From: Channallabes apus
Taxonomy: Eukaryota; Chordata; Actinopteri; Siluriformes; Clariidae
DNA: 64,000 nucleotides
Reading direction: 5' to 3'
Assembly: GCA_030522415.1 (NCBI GenBank)
Contig: CM060109.1
Coordinates: forward strand, 37,364,392-37,428,391
Under the pieces are notes generated by a model that did no database searches, was not told the origin of the DNA, and worked only from the letters and a program-made list of their open reading frames with translations. Positions 1-20,518 of the stretch are shown piece after piece. The position numbers were made by a program, and so were the translations under genes. Numbering within the stretch: position 1 is the stretch's first letter; each line of letters opens with the position of its first letter.

Positions 1-382
1 TGCATAAAAAAAATCATTTAAGGTTCAAGAAATCCTTTAATCCTGTCTTAATTGGTGCATTTCACGAAATAACATTTTAAATAGGATTAGGTTTGCTACT
101 TGACCATACAGCATGCCACAAGTCTTCGAAAACATATTTAAGCATATACTAAATCTGATTCTACAAACTAAAGTGTGAGATGATTTTAAGCGCACTTCTG
201 CACAGGAAAATACATATTTTACATGATGCAATGGGATGGCTCTTTTTTACCAAGAGACCAAATTTCAAATGCATTTCATCATGCGTTTTGATGCCCCTTG
301 TCACAATTATGCAAAATATTATATTGCAAGGAATTGAACATAAACACTCTGGTATTTTAAGGTGATGTAGTGTGAAACGAAC
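1..382 (-). other. STK39 intron 5 (partial)
   Basis: Intron sequence from the exon 5 donor to the left edge. AT-rich, with no exon, RNA gene or repeat that I recognise. Confidence 0.7.
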
Positions 383-6731
<6,349 letters not shown>

Positions 6732-7254
6732 GATGCTGCGGATGGATGGCTGCGCTACAGGAGCGGCTATGCTAGCGGCTAACCGTCACAGCGTCCTCAG
6801 CTGTCTCTAGCGGAGGTCGCATCCACATCCGCACCCTACTACCGCACTGAAGAGGGCGCCAGAGCAGGGCATGATGCGCAGCATGGGACAACGCCGGGAG
6901 GATTACATTACTGTACCTCAGGCCTTTTTAGTTATCAGGGCATTAGCGCTTTATACTTATAACCGTTCATAGCTCGGAATTCAGTTCATTCATAAGCGCG
7001 TGGCGTGAAACTCATTTAAATAGGATTTAAAGATTAAACAGTTACAAAGATTAACACTGTAACCCAACCTACACTGTTCAGATTTAAAGCTACATGTGGC
7101 TGAGTGACATTTAAAAGTGGAAGTTCTTTATGATTTTTTTTCCACACATTTTTTTGTTTCACACTCACATCTTCAAAGTTCAAATTCTTTTTTTTTTCTC
7201 CTCAACATTATCAATCTACACACAATACTCCATAATGATGTAGTAAAAACAGGT

Positions 7255-7488
7255 GTTTGAATTGTCTTGTTAATTTATATCAGCATTCGTCTAATTTGCG
7301 CCACTGATTTTGTACAGGGTCACAGCGAGGCCTGGAGCCTATTCCGGGATATTTTAGGACTCTGGGAGGAAACCAGAGTACCCAGAGGAAACCCACCAAG
7401 CATGGGAAGAACATGCGCATATAGACCTAAGACAGGAATTGAACCCTAGTCCCTGAAGGTGTTAAGCATTATACCATCTGGTCGCCTT
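7255..7488 (-). repeat. SINE, internally deleted
   Basis: Minus-strand copy of the window's main SINE with the middle missing: GAGCCTATTCCGGGATATTT runs straight into the GGGAGGAAACCAGAGTACCC block and then a degraded head. Confidence 0.7.
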
Positions 7489-7734
7489 ATTATAATATAA
7501 TAAAATATAATACAGTATATAACATGACCAAAATATCCCATTTACATACATATTCAGATCATTTATCATGCATCCAACTCCTATTAGAAGAAAACTTGAG
7601 AAAAAAATTTATTTTCTGCAGCATTATGCAGTAAGTTTTACCCCAGAGCACAATATCCCCCATCATTCTCAAATGGAAAAGATTTGGAACAATCAAATCC
7701 CTGATCTGACCGCCTAGCCAAACCAAAAAATTAT

Positions 7735-7970
7735 GTACAAAGGGCCGTGGTCAGACCGGCCAAGGTCACCATGAATGGGAAATGAGCTCCATTTTGGATA
7801 TGGGAGAGGCTTACAGAAGGACATCACTGCACCAATCCACCATTCAGGCATATGTGGTAGAGTGGCTAGGCAAAAACCATTCCTCACTAAAAAGCCAGAT
7901 GACAGCCCACTGGGAGTTTGCCAAAAAGCCCCTGAAGAACTCTCATACCATGAGAAATGACAATCTGAAT
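7735..7970 (+). mobile_element. Tc1 transposase relic
   Basis: A short open stretch reads VEWLGKNHSSLKSQMTAHWE and then FAKKPLKNSHTM, matching the linker before the first catalytic Asp of fish Tc1 transposases. Preceded by GGCCAAGGTCACCATGAATG, a stretch recurrent in this Tc1 family. Only a fragment; no terminal repeats found. Confidence 0.6.
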
Positions 7971-9010
7971 GATTGTAAGAATAGAAGAAACCTGCAAAAG
8001 AAAAGTGTGCCAAGCTTGTAGCATAATTCACAAGCAGTCTTGAGGCCTGAGAAGAGATTAGTCTATTTTTTTATGCTGATATATTTTTATTTTATTATGA
8101 TGATGATGATAATAATAATAATATTTATAATAATAACCCTTTAATCTGTAAAAAAAAAAATGTCAAATTGCATCTATTGTCATTGAAAATTCCAGAAATA
8201 AAAAGCTCTTTGGCTCCAACCAGTAGCCAAAATATTATTGCAGACTATCCACATTAAAACAGTGCGCTAAATATTTAATCAGCTATATTGGATTAATTAA
8301 TAAAACCTGTGTTGGAGCCCTCACTGTAAACAGTTTAATAAATCTCAGAGGAGATCATCGACAATATGCCTTTTTTTATCATCTATACAGTGGATCATGG
8401 TCTTCAGCAATCACTAAAATTAGTCCAATTTAAAACATAAAAATTTTACTCTTTTGATTAACTAACTTTACCTTTTAGTTTTAAAGTATATTAAACTGCA
8501 TGAACATATATCAAATAGAGAAGAGATGTGATAAATCCTTAGACATTAGCTTCATGTCATTTAGATTTTCCAGTAGATTAATACTCTTTTACCAGGAGCA
8601 GGTGGTCATGTTGACTTTTGAAAACTGGTTTGGCCAGCTACCTGCTGCAAAGCATGGACTGATGGTCAAACTGGCAGACCGTTTTTGGCATCTGATAAAT
8701 ACTAATAAATTGAATATTTCAAATATTCATTTATCAGTTTGATCAAGAAGTAACAAAGCGGAAAAATAAAGACCAAGCTGTATTTTTCAGCAGGTAAAAA
8801 AAAAACTAAGAGTTTTCAAGTCAAATACTGTATGTTATAAGGTGCTTATGTTTATAACAATCATGTAAATATCAGAATGTTACACAATATGTAATTATAT
8901 TTATTGTTGTTTAAAAAACAATATGGTTTTATATACTGGAGATTTACTTTAGTTTGTACAGCAAATATGTAAAGTTTTTCTGGTCTATCATTAAAGTTGT
9001 ATGAGCTTAA

Positions 9011-9013
<3 letters not shown>

Positions 9014-9051
<38 letters not shown>
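9014..9051 (+). repeat. (CT)n microsatellite
   Basis: About 19 CT units without interruption. Confidence 0.95.
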
Positions 9052-9052
<1 letters not shown>

Positions 9053-10186
9053 AAATATACATAATATTGTTGCTCATTTAATAACCGATTATTAAATTAT
9101 ATATAACGAATATTAGTTATAGGATTTTGCTAGTTTCAAAATGACACAGTTTAATAAAAATGCAGTATGGGTACACTGGAAAAATGACCCATTAATTAAT
9201 AATCTAGAACATAGCTTTGACATTTTGTAAAGGTCATGCCAGATATCAGTGTGGCGAAGGGGTTCTCCTGAAAGTAATACCTTCAGCTGAAGCTCAAGTG
9301 TTTTTTTTTTTTCATATTAAACACAATCTCACCCCACTTATGCAAGAACACACCTATCATTAGTGCATAACCTGTGTTAAAGGATTGAAGTTCAAGAGAT
9401 CAGCTACAAATAAACACTTGTCCGGGGTGTCTTGTCTTGTCTCATTGGTGAAGTGAGCAGGTAATTCATATAGTTAAAGTCTACAGGTAACAGCTAGAGA
9501 TCACATTATTGCTGTAGATAAATACTGTACACTAATTTTTGCCACTGTTCTTTATGCACCTCATATTCTTATTACTCATCCCATTTTCATAAACACTCAA
9601 TTTAATGGGAGTGTGAACAGGTCCTAAAAATATCACAGTAAGGTTCCTTCCATCATCCATATTTTATAAAAGAGCTCGGTAGATCCTCCAAGGGGGAATT
9701 TAATTTGCCTGAGAATGAGGAGGAGTAGAAAAAGGGGGACTGAAAATTTTCCAGACTAAAAGACATCTTCGTCTGGGTAATAGTATATTTAACCGGATAG
9801 AGTCAAACTCATGAGGTTTACAGTAGGGAGATCTGTAGATAATCTGACAAATGACCTTTGAACAAGTGTTCTGCTTAACATTAAGGAGTGAGTACAGTGT
9901 ATTAAAAATAGATGGCAAATACTTAGCAAGTTCATGGTAAAACATCTACTGGTTTGAACAGGTAGGACATTTTGATCGATATCTGCTTTCCTGGCCTTGC
10001 ACAGGGAAACCCTGTCAACTAGTTAAAGATGCTTTAAGATAAGACAGAAACAACAGAAGAAAGCACTTGTTCCTTCCAGCACACCTGCCCATCTGTCCTT
10101 CTCTAAACATTCTTCTAGCTCCAGTTGCATTTTTTGCTGTGACTTTTTGAACTACACAAGTTTCACCGAGTGTTTATTTTCTTTTC

Positions 10187-10270
10187 TATAATAATAATAA
10201 TAATAATAATAATAATTATTATTATTATTATTGTATTTTTTATTTATGTATTTATTTATTTATTTATTTA

Positions 10271-10315
<45 letters not shown>

Positions 10316-10316
10316 T

Positions 10317-10347
<31 letters not shown>

Positions 10348-10350
10348 TTG
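10187..10350 (+). repeat. (AAT)n-(ATT)n compound microsatellite
   Basis: An AAT run passes directly into an ATT run, followed by TTTA and further ATT units. The first two runs are self-complementary and could form a hairpin. It explains the long Ile/Tyr-rich open frame here. Confidence 0.9.
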
Positions 10351-10364
10351 TTAAATTTCTTTCA

Positions 10365-10436
10365 GTTTTGTGAAGCTGCTTTGAGACAATGACCATTGTT
10401 AAAAGCGCTATATAAATACAATTGAATTGAATTGTT
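10365..10436 (+). repeat. Dispersed repeat 3' end (TTGAATTGAA tail)
   Basis: GTGAAGCTGCTTTGAGACAA, a spaced CATTGTTAAAAGCGCTATAT block and a TTGAATTGAATTG tail. The same end occurs at 25340-25405. A common teleost interspersed repeat; I cannot name the family. Confidence 0.6.
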
Positions 10437-10845
10437 TGGGTTGAATCAATAAACTGATTATACATTTACACTATTTTATCATAAAACTGTGGCTGTCTAT
10501 TTTCTTCTTGCAAATCTGTGAACTGTGTTTTTGTGCTGGCCAACAATAAACCCAAGTCAACCAGATTGTGATTCCATTCATACCTTTTACTTTAAATTGA
10601 ACTAGATCTTCTGTTAAAGTTGAAAAGAGTTTTTTTTTTTTTTAGATTCCTAGCTAGTCATCGCTGACACAGTCAACCTTCAGATTAACCAACAATCCAG
10701 CCATCTGAAAAGTAGAAATTTGCATGCTTAAAGATGGGTGTATTCAACTCTGAAAAGAAAGAAACAAATAGAAGTAAGAATAATACTAATAATACTATTA
10801 TTAATCATCATCATCATCATGATCATCATAAATTTTATCATAAAA

Positions 10846-11210
10846 CTCACTCACTCACTCATGGTCAATAACGCTTTATCCTGTATGCAGGGTGACGGGG
10901 GACTAGAGCCGATCCCAGATGATGTACACCCTGAACAGGCTGCCAATCCATTGCAGAGCACATACACATACACAGACGCACATGCTCATTGACATACTAT
11001 GGTCAATTTGAGAACTCCAATTATCCTAACCTGCATGTCTTTGGAATATGGGAGGAAACCAGAGTACACCGAGGAAATCCACCAACCACAAGAAGGACAT
11101 AAGCAAACAGCAAACTCCATGCAAGCACATTCACATGCACAGAGGCGAACATCGAACATGGATCCTTGATGTGCATGGCAACAGTGCTGATCACTAAGCC
11201 ACCGAGTCAT
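10846..11210 (-). repeat. SINE, near full length, diverged
   Basis: Minus-strand copy with tail (CTCA)n, the GCTTTATCCTGTATGCAGGG end and a mutated head. More diverged than the copies at 3666 and 27172. Confidence 0.75.
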
Positions 11211-11758
11211 AAAACTGTGGCTTTCTATTTTACAGTACAGTACTTCTATGTCTGTGTAAAGTTTTTTTTTTTTTTTAATAATAGATTATTATTTCTTTTG
11301 TTTCTTCTGTCATTTGCACAAAGTAGGAGCGGTTCAGGATACATTTACTTGTATAACTATACATGTGACAAATAAAGAATCTTGAATCTTGTGTATGTGA
11401 AGTCTGTGAATAAAACATAAAATCCCAGTTTAGACCAGCAGAGGGCGATAAATAGCAAAGGTTGAAAATGAAAGTGCCTGTTCATTAACACACACTTGTA
11501 TTCTCCCAATTCTAAAGATTTTATTTTTTTTTTTTTACTGATCTTTATTCTAGCACCCCTAGAAAAAAATAGTCATGTCTTAACAAGTGCACAATGCCCA
11601 GAAGGTCCAGCAGGTGATGCCACTTACCAAGTACTAAATACACGTGGCTCATTATGGACATGCGTAGAGCGGCTCTTTCATTTCACAACTGATCTGATGT
11701 ATAATTTCTGTTTTTTTTATTTTTTATTATTATTATTTTATCATTAATAAGAAAAAGC

Positions 11759-11781
11759 AGAGAGAGAGAGAGAGAGAGAGA
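11759..11781 (+). repeat. (AG)n tract
   Basis: First of three purine tracts within 540 bp of the CERS6 start codon. Confidence 0.9.
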
Positions 11782-11919
11782 ATATGCATCGTTTATATAT
11801 GTTGATAAACGGTATTTATAATGTAATCTACCTTTTCTACAATGTGGCAACAATGTAATTTGGCAACAACGTATTCTTTTTTTAACATTCTTGCCAATAA
11901 AGTGCTGCTGAACTGAACT

Positions 11920-11967
11920 GAGAGAGCGCGCGCGAGAGAGAGAGAGCGAGAGAAAGAGAGAGAGAGA
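11920..11967 (+). repeat. GA tract with CG core
   Basis: GAGAG units interrupted by GCGCGCGCG. Second purine tract upstream of CERS6; it may lie in the promoter or 5' UTR. Confidence 0.85.
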
Positions 11968-12201
11968 TTGATAGAAGAATCCACCAATCAGCGCTGACTA
12001 AGTGAACCGCAGACTAGGCTGAAACCTGAATGGCTTTCCACTTCCTACTTAGGCGCACTACATTGAGCACAAAATAATGGCTCGTGCGCTTTACATAGTG
12101 CACTAACACTGACACAGCGAGCTGTTTGGATTTCGACTTGACTTGACTGTGGAACAAAACCCAAGCCTGCCTCATCGTCCTGACCTGCACACACATCAGT
12201 G

Positions 12202-12224
12202 AAGAGAGAGAGAGAGAGAGAGAG
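12202..12224 (+). repeat. (GA)n tract before CERS6 start
   Basis: Third GA tract, about 70 bp before the CERS6 ATG and so likely in the 5' UTR. Confidence 0.85.
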
Positions 12225-12294
12225 CATTGACCATCCATTACACTTTTAGTGCAAGAGGAAAGAAAAAGGCACCAAGATAGGGGATCAAGGGGTC

Positions 12295-12464
12295 ATGGCT
12301 GGGTTTCTGGTATGGTTTTGGAACGAGAGGTTTTGGCTGCCTCATAACGTGACCTGGGCCGACCTGAAAAACACTGAGGAGTCCACGTTCCCTCAGGCAG
12401 AGGATCTGTACGTGGCGTGTCCACTGGCCTTCTTCATCTTCATCATCCGACTCGTGTTTGAGAG
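12295..12464 (+). CDS. cers6: CERS6 exon 1 (start codon)
   Basis: Residues 1-56 plus two bases: [18 protein letters not shown], then the first membrane span [19 protein letters not shown] segment. Donor GAGAG|GTACG. Confidence 0.94.
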
Positions 12465-15400
12465 GTACGAGCACAGCAGCATCCTCACCGGAATAATGCC
12501 ACCGTGTTAGTGTGAGCAGGAAGCAGAGCGGGATAGGTCCGCGCGCGCGCGTGTGTATGTGTGTGTGTGTGTTAAAACACACGCTGCCCCATGCAGACAA
12601 TGACAGCAGTGCGATACGGCCCGTTATCTCTGCGCTTTAAAAACCAGAGAGAGGAAATTCTTTAGAGATTGCATGTGTGCATTGTTTCAAATAAACACCC
12701 CAAACTCTACTAGTGTTTTTTTTGTAACTCTCCATGTCATTGTCGTGATATTATATTTTCTGTCCATCATGAGTGTGTGTATGTATATCTTTTAGAAATC
12801 ATTTACTGATACAGCTTTAAAATCATTCCTCTAAAATATAATGAATCATACAGGACATTTCAAACTTTCCCCCCCCTTTTTTTCTTCTTTTTTTCCCTCC
12901 CTTTAATTTCAAACTGTGAGATTCTTTAAATACCACTCACCCCTTCTAGGCAGACACATATTAGGCTGTGTACTATAATAATCTGGCTGTTGCTTCAAGC
13001 CATAGAACCTTCCACTAACACGACGCGATAGATTAAAGTTGAACTTATTTATAGCTCTGCTTGATTTTGAGTTATTAAGCATACAGTCCTAAATGATGTG
13101 GCATTGTGGTTTAGCACTGTTCCCTCAGCTCGGGGTGTGAAACACAGCATGCATAGAGTTTACATGTTTTCCCAAGTTTCCTTCAGGTACTCAGGTTTCC
13201 CCGACAGTAAAAAGGACATGCATTGATTTCCAAATGCTTGTACAGTATGATTGTGTGTATGCTGTATGTGTGTGAATGTCTGTAGAGGTTGTGGTCTTTA
13301 GCAATGTAACTTCCCCTGGGATGAAGTCATTGCAGTCATCCATTGCTTAGTGAAGTCAGCTTCTTGAATTGATATATGATGAATGTTCAGGCCTACGCCA
13401 GTGTAACTCAATAAGAAAAGACCCCCAGGCAAAGCTTCATGGTCTCCTGAGGGTCCCAGACCCCTACTTTAAGCACCGCTGCGCTTCATGTTACTGCTCC
13501 AGTGATGAGAAAAAGTACAGTTTGATACTTTTATGTCTTCGAGTGCACTAACCGCTTCATTTAGTTGGTCTTAAAAAAGTATGAACTGCTTTTTTTTATA
13601 TTTATTTATTTATTTATTTTTGTGGTGTACTAAAATTGTATTGTCCGTTTTGTCTGCATTATTTTGTCTCTGTTTGTCCTTTAAAGATTGTTTGTTTGAT
13701 CTGAAAAACACAACAAACCCCCCACATTTACTTTTCTGTCATTTTTTTTTCTCTAAAGGACAAGAAGCCTTAAGCTGTTCAGCAATATCTCTTTCAACAT
13801 TCTATATCTATTTCTGAGTTTACTCTGTAACAGAACATGAAAGGCACCTCTGATTAAAACAATACTTTATCTCCAACTTAAAGGGTGTGCATAAAAACAA
13901 AGACTTTTATTTATGATACGGGATCATGAAGCAGTGACACTGACACTATTAAATAGCAATAAATAACTTCATGTACAAATAATAGGTGTTCATGTTCAAA
14001 AGAGGAACTGTTATGCAAGGTGATGTACAACATTTTGCATTCTCTATAACAGTATTTGCTGTGACGTTTCCACACTTCATGACATTCACCAGTCCCCAGG
14101 AGTTGCATTTTTTTTGGATTGTAGCAAAATTAGCTTGTAGGGGAAAAGTGTTGGAAATAGTATGTTTTTCATACATTTGTCCGCATGTTAAGGTTTTTTC
14201 ACTGTGATTTGGAGTTTCTCTGGTACTGCATTCACTGAGTGTCTGTTTAAGAATAACACCAATATCATGCTCACGTTTTTACAAAAAAAGAAATTTCTTG
14301 TGAAACTAATGAATTTGTACTAATTGCAGGATTTATTAAGAAGTTTATTAGGAAGTTGCACTTCCTTCTGGTGACTGTATTATCATTATTTAAATAATAT
14401 TACAAATGATATAGAATGAATCATAAATGAATAATTTTCTAGTGGGGCATTTGTATCTCAGTGGCAGGTTTCTCTCCTGCCTTCCCACCCAATGCCCAAA
14501 ACACCAGCCACTAGATATAGTGCAAGTCTCAAGCTGGATAAAATAGGAGGGTTGCTTCAGGAAGGGTAAAACCTGTGCCAAGTTGTGTTTGGGACCGGAG
14601 TGGCGACCCCTTAATAGAAACAGACAAAAACAACAATTACAACAGTTTAATAATTTACTGACTATTGATTAATGGAAAAGAATATTTCCGAACCTTTTAC
14701 CAGCAGTGTAACATTACTTGTAGACCTACTTGTTACTTAATTAAACTAAACAATTAAATTATTAAAAGAGCTCAATAATAAATAACAAAATAAAACATAA
14801 GTATTATAAATGCCGTCACTATGCTTTACAGGTCTCTCCCCATCCCTGGGCCCACTTTGAGGACAATGGGCATAAATAATTGTATCTTTTTTTTTTTTTT
14901 TTTTTATTCAACTTGTTAAAAAGTCTTTTATAATCCAGATATATTTTTATTAAAGAAGATTTCTGTTGTGAAGATTTAAATAATTCTTATCCATCTCTTT
15001 CATTCTTCTTGCTTAAATTGTGGTCTGTCTCACATGTGGCACCCTGTCACACAATCTTTACAATTTGCCCACGTATATAAGTCGGACTGTGACGTAATAG
15101 ATATGTGTTTTCTCACTGTAGACTGATAGACTGTGCAGTTGTACTGCACTATAAATAACACCACCCACTGGTTTCCAAACACAGATAATTCACAGCACAA
15201 GTAAAAAAGGATCCTTAATGGCACCTGTCCATATTACAAAATATTTGTGGTCTTATTCAGTTAAATGTTTAATATATATATTTGCGAATTCATCTGACAA
15301 GTCTGTGTAGACGTACAGTATCAGTATGATTTATGGCGTATACTTCTCCACTAGATATATTGTGGGTTTGTTAGCAGCTACTTCCTCAATGTCTGGTTTC

Positions 15401-18400
15401 TAATGTGCTTCATACTGCCATACTTGGTTATGCTCTTTCTCTTTACAAGGAGGAAAGGAAAATGTTTTCCATTGTATTTGTTAGACGTAAGTAGGACCAG
15501 ATATTCCGTTATTATGAATGGAAAAATGTCATCCTCCTTGCACAGATAGTGGGTCTTTCAGTTCAGTGGAGGGACTGTGCAGTAATGTTGAGTTTAATGT
15601 TGGCGATAGAGCTGTTGTTTGTAAATGAAAGAAATTCTAACACAGATTTTTTCCTTTGACAAATGACCAGGGTAGTCAGGATAACAATGTTGTCTGTTTG
15701 TTGTCAGGTTTATTGCTAGACCATGCGCTCTGGGACTGAAAATCCAGGCAAACGGGCCTCGGAAGGCTCAAGCAAATGCCATTTTGGAGAAGGTCTTCGC
15801 TGCTATCACAATGGTATGAATATGTCTTTCACCATTATATTTAAAGGTTATCTCTTGAACAGTGCAACAGAGGATTAAATCCTTAAACATCCATATTACA
15901 TATACGTAGTAGTATGTAGTAATTGGTTATGAAGCACGTAACAATACATGGCTTCTCATTTATCATTCATTCCCATCAGATTTACAAAGGTTTCCATATA
16001 ATGCTGATTTTCTTCATAGTTGAGTGCATAGCTTGATGACTTTCAACCAAGCATAAGTTGCTGAGCACATTCATGGCACAGCTGATTTGCATTTAGTGAT
16101 CCAAGCTCACAGAACTGAAAAGGACAAAAAGGGAGACTTATCGGCAAAACAGCACATCTTCCGGTAATGCGGCTCATCCTTTGTCAGGCTATCCCTGACT
16201 TTTTTTATAGGGCAACTTTTAATTTGTATGAATAGAACAGCAGGTATTACTTTTGTCAATTCATGTATTCTTTTTTAATTGCTTTCTTTTATAACTGTAT
16301 TCAGTTTATCTTAAATGACCATGTGTTTTTTTTAGCAAAGATTTCTGTTTAAACAAAAAATAAGATATGTTTTTAGATAGATAAAATGTGCAACATACAG
16401 TACAGTAAATATGCAGACATACAAAATACCCATTTCTTTGGAAAATTGCATGACTTTCGGCATTGCATGAAACCCGGAGTGTTGTTGAAGATGAATTTTT
16501 CCAGTTTGATGCGAAGTGCATAAAAAAACTCATGATTACTATGATTTCAAACTGCTGTCTACTATCATTTATAATTTAAAATCGTGTATAAAGGCGCATT
16601 TGGGTGATTTGAGTCAGATTTCTGGTTCAGAATAAGCTCCACTTTGAGATTTGAGGTTTATTGCTGTATCATGTCTGGTTGTTGAGATATGGAGAATGAC
16701 TGACTGTTTTTGGGGAAAACCTACCTCTGCCACAGACGAGAAGTTCAGCTTAGAGTTATCAGCTGAAATATGACCAATTAACAGCAGCTCAGATTAGAGG
16801 CGTTATGAAGTCTTTACAGAGCAGAAGTAGCAGAAACATCTCAATATCAACTGTTCAAAGGAGATTAATGCATTTTTTGGATGCCTTCAGCATTCCTTTA
16901 CAATGTAGAAAGAAATAAAAAGTCAGGAACCATCATGGTGTTAGAAAGTGACCTCAAAATTTTGAACGGTAGTGCGAGTGGTGTGGTTTTATAGCGAAAG
17001 CAAATGCATGTTTTTCTTTCAAAACTGGACCAACTCCATTAAAGTGCTTCAAAACGGTGTTAAGGATTAAAACTTTCTCAATTTTTTTGAAAGATTTGGA
17101 AGATAAGGTATTTAGCCATTGATTTTTTTTTTTTAACCAAAATAAAAAAAAATGTGAAAGTTTCACTCTATTGGCAATAGCACAAAATTAACCTGTGCGA
17201 CTTAATACCAGACATTTATATAACGGATCAGCCTCTACAGTTATAATGATCATTAGTGACCAGATATGCTTTTTGTAAACATTCGTGAAAAGTTTTATAT
17301 GAAAAATATGAATTAGTGTTTAATTATTCACCTAGTAAAATGATCAGTCAAATTTCACATTATAGAGTCTTTTTATATGGAAATTTATGCTAAAAAAATT
17401 TCTAAGCTCATTGGATTTTCATACACACCACATTACTTGTGTAAAAAGAAATATTCTTATGCTTAATTAACAAGATACACAGAAACAAAACAAAACATTT
17501 TATGATGGAGATTTCACATTTTGTTAAGAATATGTTTTAAGCACAATGAACTCTTTCATAATAAACTTTACACTTATTTTTGAGGGTTTGTTTGTTGAAA
17601 TGCAAGGCTTTTTATGTTATAAATAGAAATCTGTTTGACTACTGAACTAAAGTGCTGCGGTTTGTTAATCTCTGATCATCTCTCATCTCTCCCCATCATT
17701 CTAAATGTATCGCTTAAAACAATGCTACTCTAATGTGCCCTTGAGTGCAAGATTAACCCCTTAAACTCTCAATACGATAAATGATTCAGTAACTACAATG
17801 AACCGATTTGGAAAAGAGCGTAGTTATAGATTTTCATTCTATGAATAAGCTATACAGTAAGTTTGAGGAATAGTACAGTAACTTTCTATCAGACATACCC
17901 AGGCCCTGATAAGTACTGCATAAGATGACATCATCATTTTATAATCGGGTAATCTCAGCATGAGGTGAAAACTTGATATCAGCCAAAAATCTTCTGCAGC
18001 ATGACTTTGTATAAATGTACAGACTTGTGTCTGAATCTAAAAAAAAAAAAAAACAAGGTTTAATTCCAGTGCAACAACTCGCTACCTCAGCCGAGTGTCT
18101 ATTTCTAGGTGACTGTTGTGTCTGGAAATTGAGGCCAGGTTAATGTTCGCAATTTCTCTGCCCCATTTTGTCTGTTCGCAATATACATTAACTTGGAGCC
18201 TTAAAAGTTGGAGCAGGACGGGACACGTGTGAACATTCAGAAAGCGTTTTTATGTTTAGGATTTTATAAACATCATTCATTCATTTATTGTCGCTGCAGT
18301 TGATGAGAACAGTAATGTGTATTATCCTTTTACAAATCCAGAGTCAAGGTAGAAAGGAGTGAGCATGGCGTGCCCAGGTCTACCAGTGCCAGCTTCTGCT

Positions 18401-20438
18401 GATGTGTGAGCACTATTTTTGGCATGCCAAAAAAAAAAAAAAAAAAAAAAAAGATTTCTTGACAAATGTTCAGCTTAATGAGCATAGACTTGGCCAGGAT
18501 TAGCAGAGATCGGACAGCTTGTCACTGTAAATGTAGAACGGCTTCAGCTCTGCTCTTTCTAACTTGCTAATTGAATAAATAAATGGGGTGTAATGACAGT
18601 CTAGACTTGTACTCTAATGAGTATTTGTGAAAAGAGTGCGAAAACATACGGACTCGAGTAAAAGAAGTTGAAGTGTGTAACATGTACAGATTGCCTATCC
18701 TCTTTTATATCACTCACTACAGAGATTCAAACTGTCTCTGAATACAACATCAGCACAAGAAATGTGCATTAGCAACTCCATGACAGAGGTTTCCATGCCC
18801 GAGCAGCTGCACACGAGTCACAAGGTCACTATGTGAAATACCACATTCACTCCAGTCCGCCACCACCGGACTGGAGCAGTGGGAATGTATTCATTTGAAT
18901 GATAACATGCACGTCACTACAGTATATTGCAGACTGTTGAATGAATCTGGGTAGGAGAGCACTACCTACCAAAATCCTTAGTGTCATCTGTAATGTTTAC
19001 ACTGGGAGGGAGAATCATCTGGGGCTGTTTTTCAGGGTTTCGGTCGCCTAGTTCCAGGGATGCATGGATACATGGATATTTTTTTATACAATTGCAAGAT
19101 TTGACCTTTTCGGAAGAGATTTGATGACACTGGTGTGAAGGAGCTCTAGTGACCTGACCTGACCTCAACCTCACCGGACATCTTTAAAATAAGTTAGAAT
19201 ATTGATTGTGAACCTGTTTCCTGACCTTTCTAATGCTCTTTTGTCTGAATAGGCACAAATTCCTACATTTTTTGTGAATATCCTTTCCAAATGAGGAAGC
19301 CTAAGCTTCGCAAGCTCGTACAGGTCAGATTATGATTGGTTATCATACCTATAGTTTATATCTCAATAATGTTTTATAAAACGATGGCTTTAAAAAGAAT
19401 TATTAAGTTGTGTTATATCTGCGAATACATTATCCAAATTTGTGGATTTTGGGTTATTACTCTGTATTGTAATAGCAAGCGACCATGTGACAGCAATCCA
19501 CTTCTTGTGTCATTTTGCCACACAAAGCCAAATCCAGTGATGAGCAATCTTAAAATACTCTTCTTTTTTTTTGTAAGTGTTCTGTAGTTATGACAAAGTG
19601 AAACATCAAATACAGTAACTGGCTCCTCAGACTGATCCTGTAGTGCAAGTCGTTTGATGTTCTGCAGTTCTCCACTCTCGTATGGTCATTCACCCAAGAC
19701 TAGCATTAGCCACCAGCTGTCATGCTAACAAACAGGGAGACATGTCCAGTGAGGAAATTCAGCCAAAATTGTCTGTCAGTGACTCAGACGCCTGCTCATT
19801 TCTCTGCTAGGAACCGTTTTTAAAAATACACCTTGATGATGTAACTTCTACAGGGGGTGGTGTGATTTTTTTTTGTGTCTTTTTTTTTTCTTGCTATAGA
19901 ATAAACAAAAGATATTCGATTTTGTGCTTGGTGTTTTTGGTGTTGGCATACTAGAGCAAAAAAAATGTAAATATAAATGTAACCAGGACTTACACAGCGA
20001 TGTGTGTGTCAGGGTAAAAAGGGAAGTGTATGAAGCAATAGACCAACCATGCGTAGCGTCCACTGTACAAGCCTCTGGTGGCTGGAGTGTTATGATTGCG
20101 GGTTGCTTCAGTTGGTCAGGTCTAGGCTTAGCAATATTATGTGGTCATAATAGTCAGTTGTATAGCTGACTATACATTATGTGTACACAATCAAAATAAT
20201 TACTTGTATCTAATGTAATGTGTAATATATAAAATTTTTTTTTTTTTTTTTAGTTTTTTTAACTTCATAAATACTTTTATATTATTGATTATTTATATAT
20301 ATATATTACGTATATATAAAGTAATGATGATGCAAAAAAATAATGTTCTTAAATGGCGACTTAATTTTTTTAGGCCAGGCAGTATACATAAATACCCCCC
20401 TCCCCCCCAACACACTCTCAAACACTCCACACACACTT

Positions 20439-20518
<80 letters not shown>

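Larger units (their letters stand above)
6732..12294. other. Intergenic region between STK39 and CERS6 starts
   Basis: Shared upstream region of two divergent genes. It holds SINE copies (7255-7488, 10846-11210), a Tc1 relic (7735-7970), CT and AAT/ATT microsatellites, a TTGAATTGAA-tailed repeat end and three GA tracts just before CERS6. No further gene is supported; 8160-9000 and 9060-10150 look like unique AT-rich DNA. Confidence 0.7.
12465..15707 (+). other. CERS6 intron 1
   Basis: Begins with a (CG)n(TG)n run at 12541-12571. A degraded SINE lies at 13097-13215 and a long T run near 14887-14905. The rest is unique AT-rich DNA. Confidence 0.7.

Noticed and set aside
7267..7449. 60-codon frame ending in RPKTGIEP
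   Set aside because: Lies within a deleted SINE copy.
10170..10373. 67-codon Ile/Tyr-rich frame
   Set aside because: Translation of the AAT/ATT microsatellite.
12238..12600. 120-codon minus-strand frame
   Set aside because: Antisense shadow of CERS6 exon 1 and the CG/TG run.
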